A DNA stretch of 7,226 bases from positions 26,460 to 33,685 of the forward strand of contig DIPA01000056.1 in the NCBI GenBank assembly GCA_002427055.1, in the 5' to 3' direction. Shown in pieces: positions 5,634 through 7,226 of this stretch; position 1 is the stretch's first letter, and each line of letters opens with the position of its first letter. This DNA is from Firmicutes bacterium UBA5500 (GTDB taxonomy: Bacteria; Bacillota; UBA994; UBA5500). Under the pieces are notes generated by a model that was given only the letters and a program-made list of their open reading frames with translations, was not told where the DNA came from and did not search any database. A program made the translations under genes and the position numbers.

Positions 5634-6809
5634 ATGCAGTTTCAAGGCTTAGTTTTTGGTGTTCCTAAGGAGATCATGCCGGGCGAGCGACGTGTATCCG
5701 CTATTCCGGAAACAGTCAAGAAGATGATCTCAAACGGGGCTAAGGTACTAGTGGAAAAAGGTGCCGGCCTCGGTTCGTATTTCAGCGATGACGAGTATCA
5801 GGCAGTAGGAGCCACAATGGTTGCCGGCGCTGAAGAGGTTTTCCAAAAATCAGATGTCATCTTGAAGGTCAAAGAGCCACTGTTCAACTCTGAAATCGGC
5901 AAACATGAAGTCGATATGCTAAGAGCGGGCCAGGTAATAGTTACCTTCCTGCACCCGGCTGCTCCGGTCAACCACGAAATGACGAAGAACCTAACTGCTA
6001 CAGGGGTAACTGCTCTTACACTAGACGGTATCCCAAGAATCTCACGTGCACAGGCTATGGATGCTCTGACCTCCATGAGCACAGTTGCCGGCTATAAGTC
6101 TGTTCTAATGGCAGCTAACCGCCTACCTAAGTTTGCACCGATGATCGGTTCGGCCGTCGGTATGCTTGCTCCGGCCAATGTAACCGTACTAGGTGTCGGT
6201 GTTGCTGGTCTACAGGCTATTGCAACCGCTAAGAGACTAGGCGCTGTTGTTCACGCCGCTGATATTCGTCCTGAGGCAGCTGAACACGCCAGGAGCTTAG
6301 GCGCCAAGACTATTGAGACCAGCGTACCAGCCGAAATTGCTATTGGCAAAGGCGGCTATGCATTATCTTTGCCTAAGGAATGGGTAGAAAAAGAGCAAGT
6401 AGCTCTCTACGATACTATCGTCAAGTCTGATATTGTTATTTGTACCGCATTAGTCCCAGGCCGTATCGCTCCGATTCTGGTTACTGAAGAAATGGTCAAG
6501 AATATGAAGCCAGGCTCTGCTATCGTCGACGTCTCTATTGACCAAGGCGGAAACTGCGCACTAACTGTTGCCGGCGAAATCATTGAGAAATATGGCGTCA
6601 GCATTGAAGGTACTAAGAATATTCCTGGTATGATGCCTGCTAGCTCTACAACCATGTTTGCCAAGAATATTCTCAACTTCATCGGCAACTTCATCAAGGA
6701 TGGCAAGATTGTTATCGATATGAACGACGAAATCACCGCTTCTACGCTAGTCTGTCAAGATGGCAAATTAGTGCATGCTGGAGCAAAAGAAGCATTAGGT
6801 CTCAACTAA
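5634..6809 (+). CDS. pntAA: NAD(P) transhydrogenase subunit alpha part 1 (PntAA, NAD(H)-binding domain I)
   Basis: PntAA is the soluble domain I of proton-translocating transhydrogenase. It binds NAD(H) and exchanges hydride with NADP(H) on PntB, driven by the proton gradient. The 391-residue product matches the free-standing alpha-1 subunit (about 380 residues in Rhodospirillum). It shows GVPKE near the N-terminus and PRISRAQAMD (134-143), which supplies the Arg-Gln-Asp loop (R135, Q140, D143) that positions the nicotinamide. The Rossmann motif GVGVAG (187-192) is followed by an acidic strand end at Asp210, as expected for NAD over NADP. GGYALSLPKEW (240-250) corresponds to the mobile loop that closes over NAD. 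Related alanine dehydrogenases share the fold, but the following pntAB and pntB rule that out. ATG 5634 has AGGAGGT (5619-5625) 8 bases upstream. It is the first gene of the pnt operon, and the open upstream region carries a palindrome. Confidence 0.95.
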   Translation: MQFQGLVFGVPKEIMPGERRVSAIPETVKKMISNGAKVLVEKGAGLGSYFSDDEYQAVGATMVAGAEEVFQKSDVILKVKEPLFNSEIGKHEVDMLRAGQVIVTFLHPAAPVNHEMTKNLTATGVTALTLDGIPRISRAQAMDALTSMSTVAGYKSVLMAANRLPKFAPMIGSAVGMLAPANVTVLGVGVAGLQAIATAKRLGAVVHAADIRPEAAEHARSLGAKTIETSVPAEIAIGKGGYALSLPKEWVEKEQVALYDTIVKSDIVICTALVPGRIAPILVTEEMVKNMKPGSAIVDVSIDQGGNCALTVAGEIIEKYGVSIEGTKNIPGMMPASSTTMFAKNILNFIGNFIKDGKIVIDMNDEITASTLVCQDGKLVHAGAKEALGLN

Positions 6810-6814
6810 TAGGT

Positions 6815-6820
6815 AAGGAG
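6815..6820 (+). promoter_or_regulatory. Ribosome-binding site supporting the pntAB start
   Basis: AAGGAG lies 11 bases before ATG 6832, somewhat distant but usable. The alternative in-frame GTG at 6820 overlaps this site, so it is rejected as the start. Confidence 0.6.
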
Positions 6821-6831
6821 TGGCGCTAATA

Positions 6832-7107
6832 ATGGACGCACTTTGGCTAATAGTGGTCTTCGCAATCTCCACCTGGCTCGGATATAAAGCGATAAGCGAG
6901 GTTCCTTCGCTATTGCATACCCCGCTAATGTCGGGCAGCAACGCCATTTCCGGCGTCACTATCTTAGGTTCTTTGGTATCAACTGCGCTCGCAGTAACCT
7001 CTGGTAGTAAGCTTCTGGGTTTTGTAGCCATTATTCTAGCCTGTATCAACCTAGTAGGCGGTTTTGTTGTTACCGACCGCATGCTAAGAATGTTTAAAGC
7101 TAAATAG
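6832..7107 (+). CDS. pntAB: NAD(P) transhydrogenase subunit alpha part 2 (PntAB, membrane subunit)
   Basis: PntAB supplies the alpha-side transmembrane helices of domain II of the transhydrogenase, which together with those of PntB form the proton path. The 91-residue protein has three hydrophobic segments at about 4-20, 40-57 and 61-81. It carries the characteristic family stretch VPSLLHTPLMSGSNAISG (24-41) between the first two. The C-terminus is basic (RMLRMFKAK). There is no soluble domain. It is compact for the family, whose members often have an N-terminal extension. The start is ATG 6832, with AAGGAG 11 bases upstream. It begins 22 bases after pntAA and ends 12 bases before pntB, so the three are almost certainly one transcript. 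The split alpha chain (AA plus AB) is the arrangement of Rhodospirillum, unlike the fused PntA of E. coli. Confidence 0.95.
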   Translation: MDALWLIVVFAISTWLGYKAISEVPSLLHTPLMSGSNAISGVTILGSLVSTALAVTSGSKLLGFVAIILACINLVGGFVVTDRMLRMFKAK

Positions 7108-7119
7108 CGAGGTGTCGAG

Positions 7120-7226
7120 ATGGATCCAGTATATATAACAGTCTCTATCATTCTGGCGGCTCTGGTCCTCCTTGGCATCAAGCTGATGAGTTCTCCCCGG
7201 ACCGCAGTGCAGGGTATCCGACTAAC
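7120..7226 (+). CDS. pntB: NAD(P) transhydrogenase subunit beta (PntB), 3'-truncated by window edge
   Basis: PntB carries the remaining transmembrane helices and domain III, which binds NADP(H). Only the first 35 codons are in the window. They encode one hydrophobic helix (about residues 4-20) followed by IKLMSSPRTAVQGIRL, in which SSPRTA is the conserved sequence after the first helix of PntB proteins. GAGGTG (7109-7114) is 5 bases before ATG 7120, and the gap from pntAB is 12 bases. The position after pntAA-pntAB makes the assignment firm despite the short fragment. The NADP-binding domain would lie beyond the window. Confidence 0.9.
   Translation, partial: MDPVYITVSIILAALVLLGIKLMSSPRTAVQGIRL

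Noticed and set aside
5634..6809. Alanine dehydrogenase instead of PntAA
   Set aside because: It shares the fold, but the RQD-loop sequence, the mobile-loop sequence and the immediately following pntAB and pntB make transhydrogenase the clear call.
6820..6822. GTG start for pntAB
   Set aside because: It overlaps the AAGGAG ribosome-binding sequence and would have no site of its own. ATG 6832 fits the family start.

Overview
This window looks like a chromosomal segment from an endospore-forming, Gram-positive-type bacterium of the Clostridia/Negativicutes kind, with roughly balanced base composition. Three things support this. It has the DNA-repair/RNA block mutL-miaA-hfq followed by a SpoVK-type sporulation ATPase. 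The MutL keeps endonuclease motifs, as in lineages without MutH. Ribosome-binding sites are strong AGGAGG types, with TTG start usage. The exact genus cannot be read from the sequence; a Sporomusaceae- or Peptococcaceae-like host is an inference.

Layout. (1) Positions 1-2743 on the + strand hold mutL (5' end cut by the window edge), miaA and hfq, tightly packed and read as one unit. The unit closes with a near-perfect rho-independent terminator at 2749-2782. (2) A pyrimidine-rich spacer with four CCCATATC repeats leads into a separately transcribed spoVK-like AAA+ gene (2925-3938, +). (3) A 12-helix major facilitator transporter (3969-5177, -) converges on spoVK with only 30 bases between the stop codons. 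(4) A 456-base divergent intergenic region (5178-5633) has no convincing gene. It contains several dyads, including a 16-base palindrome close to the next gene. (5) The pnt operon (5634 to the window end, +) encodes a three-subunit proton-translocating NAD(P) transhydrogenase: pntAA, pntAB and the first 35 codons of pntB.

Functionally, the first block is housekeeping: mismatch repair, tRNA i6A37 modification and an RNA chaperone. SpoVK is a developmental gene placed next to it. The pnt operon couples the membrane proton gradient to hydride exchange between NADH and NADP+. The transporter substrate is unknown. I see no mobile element, CRISPR array, rRNA or tRNA. The window is mostly ordinary. 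The points worth checking are the repeat spacer, a SHOCT-like N-terminal segment on the SpoVK homologue, and the operator-like dyads in the divergent intergenic region.
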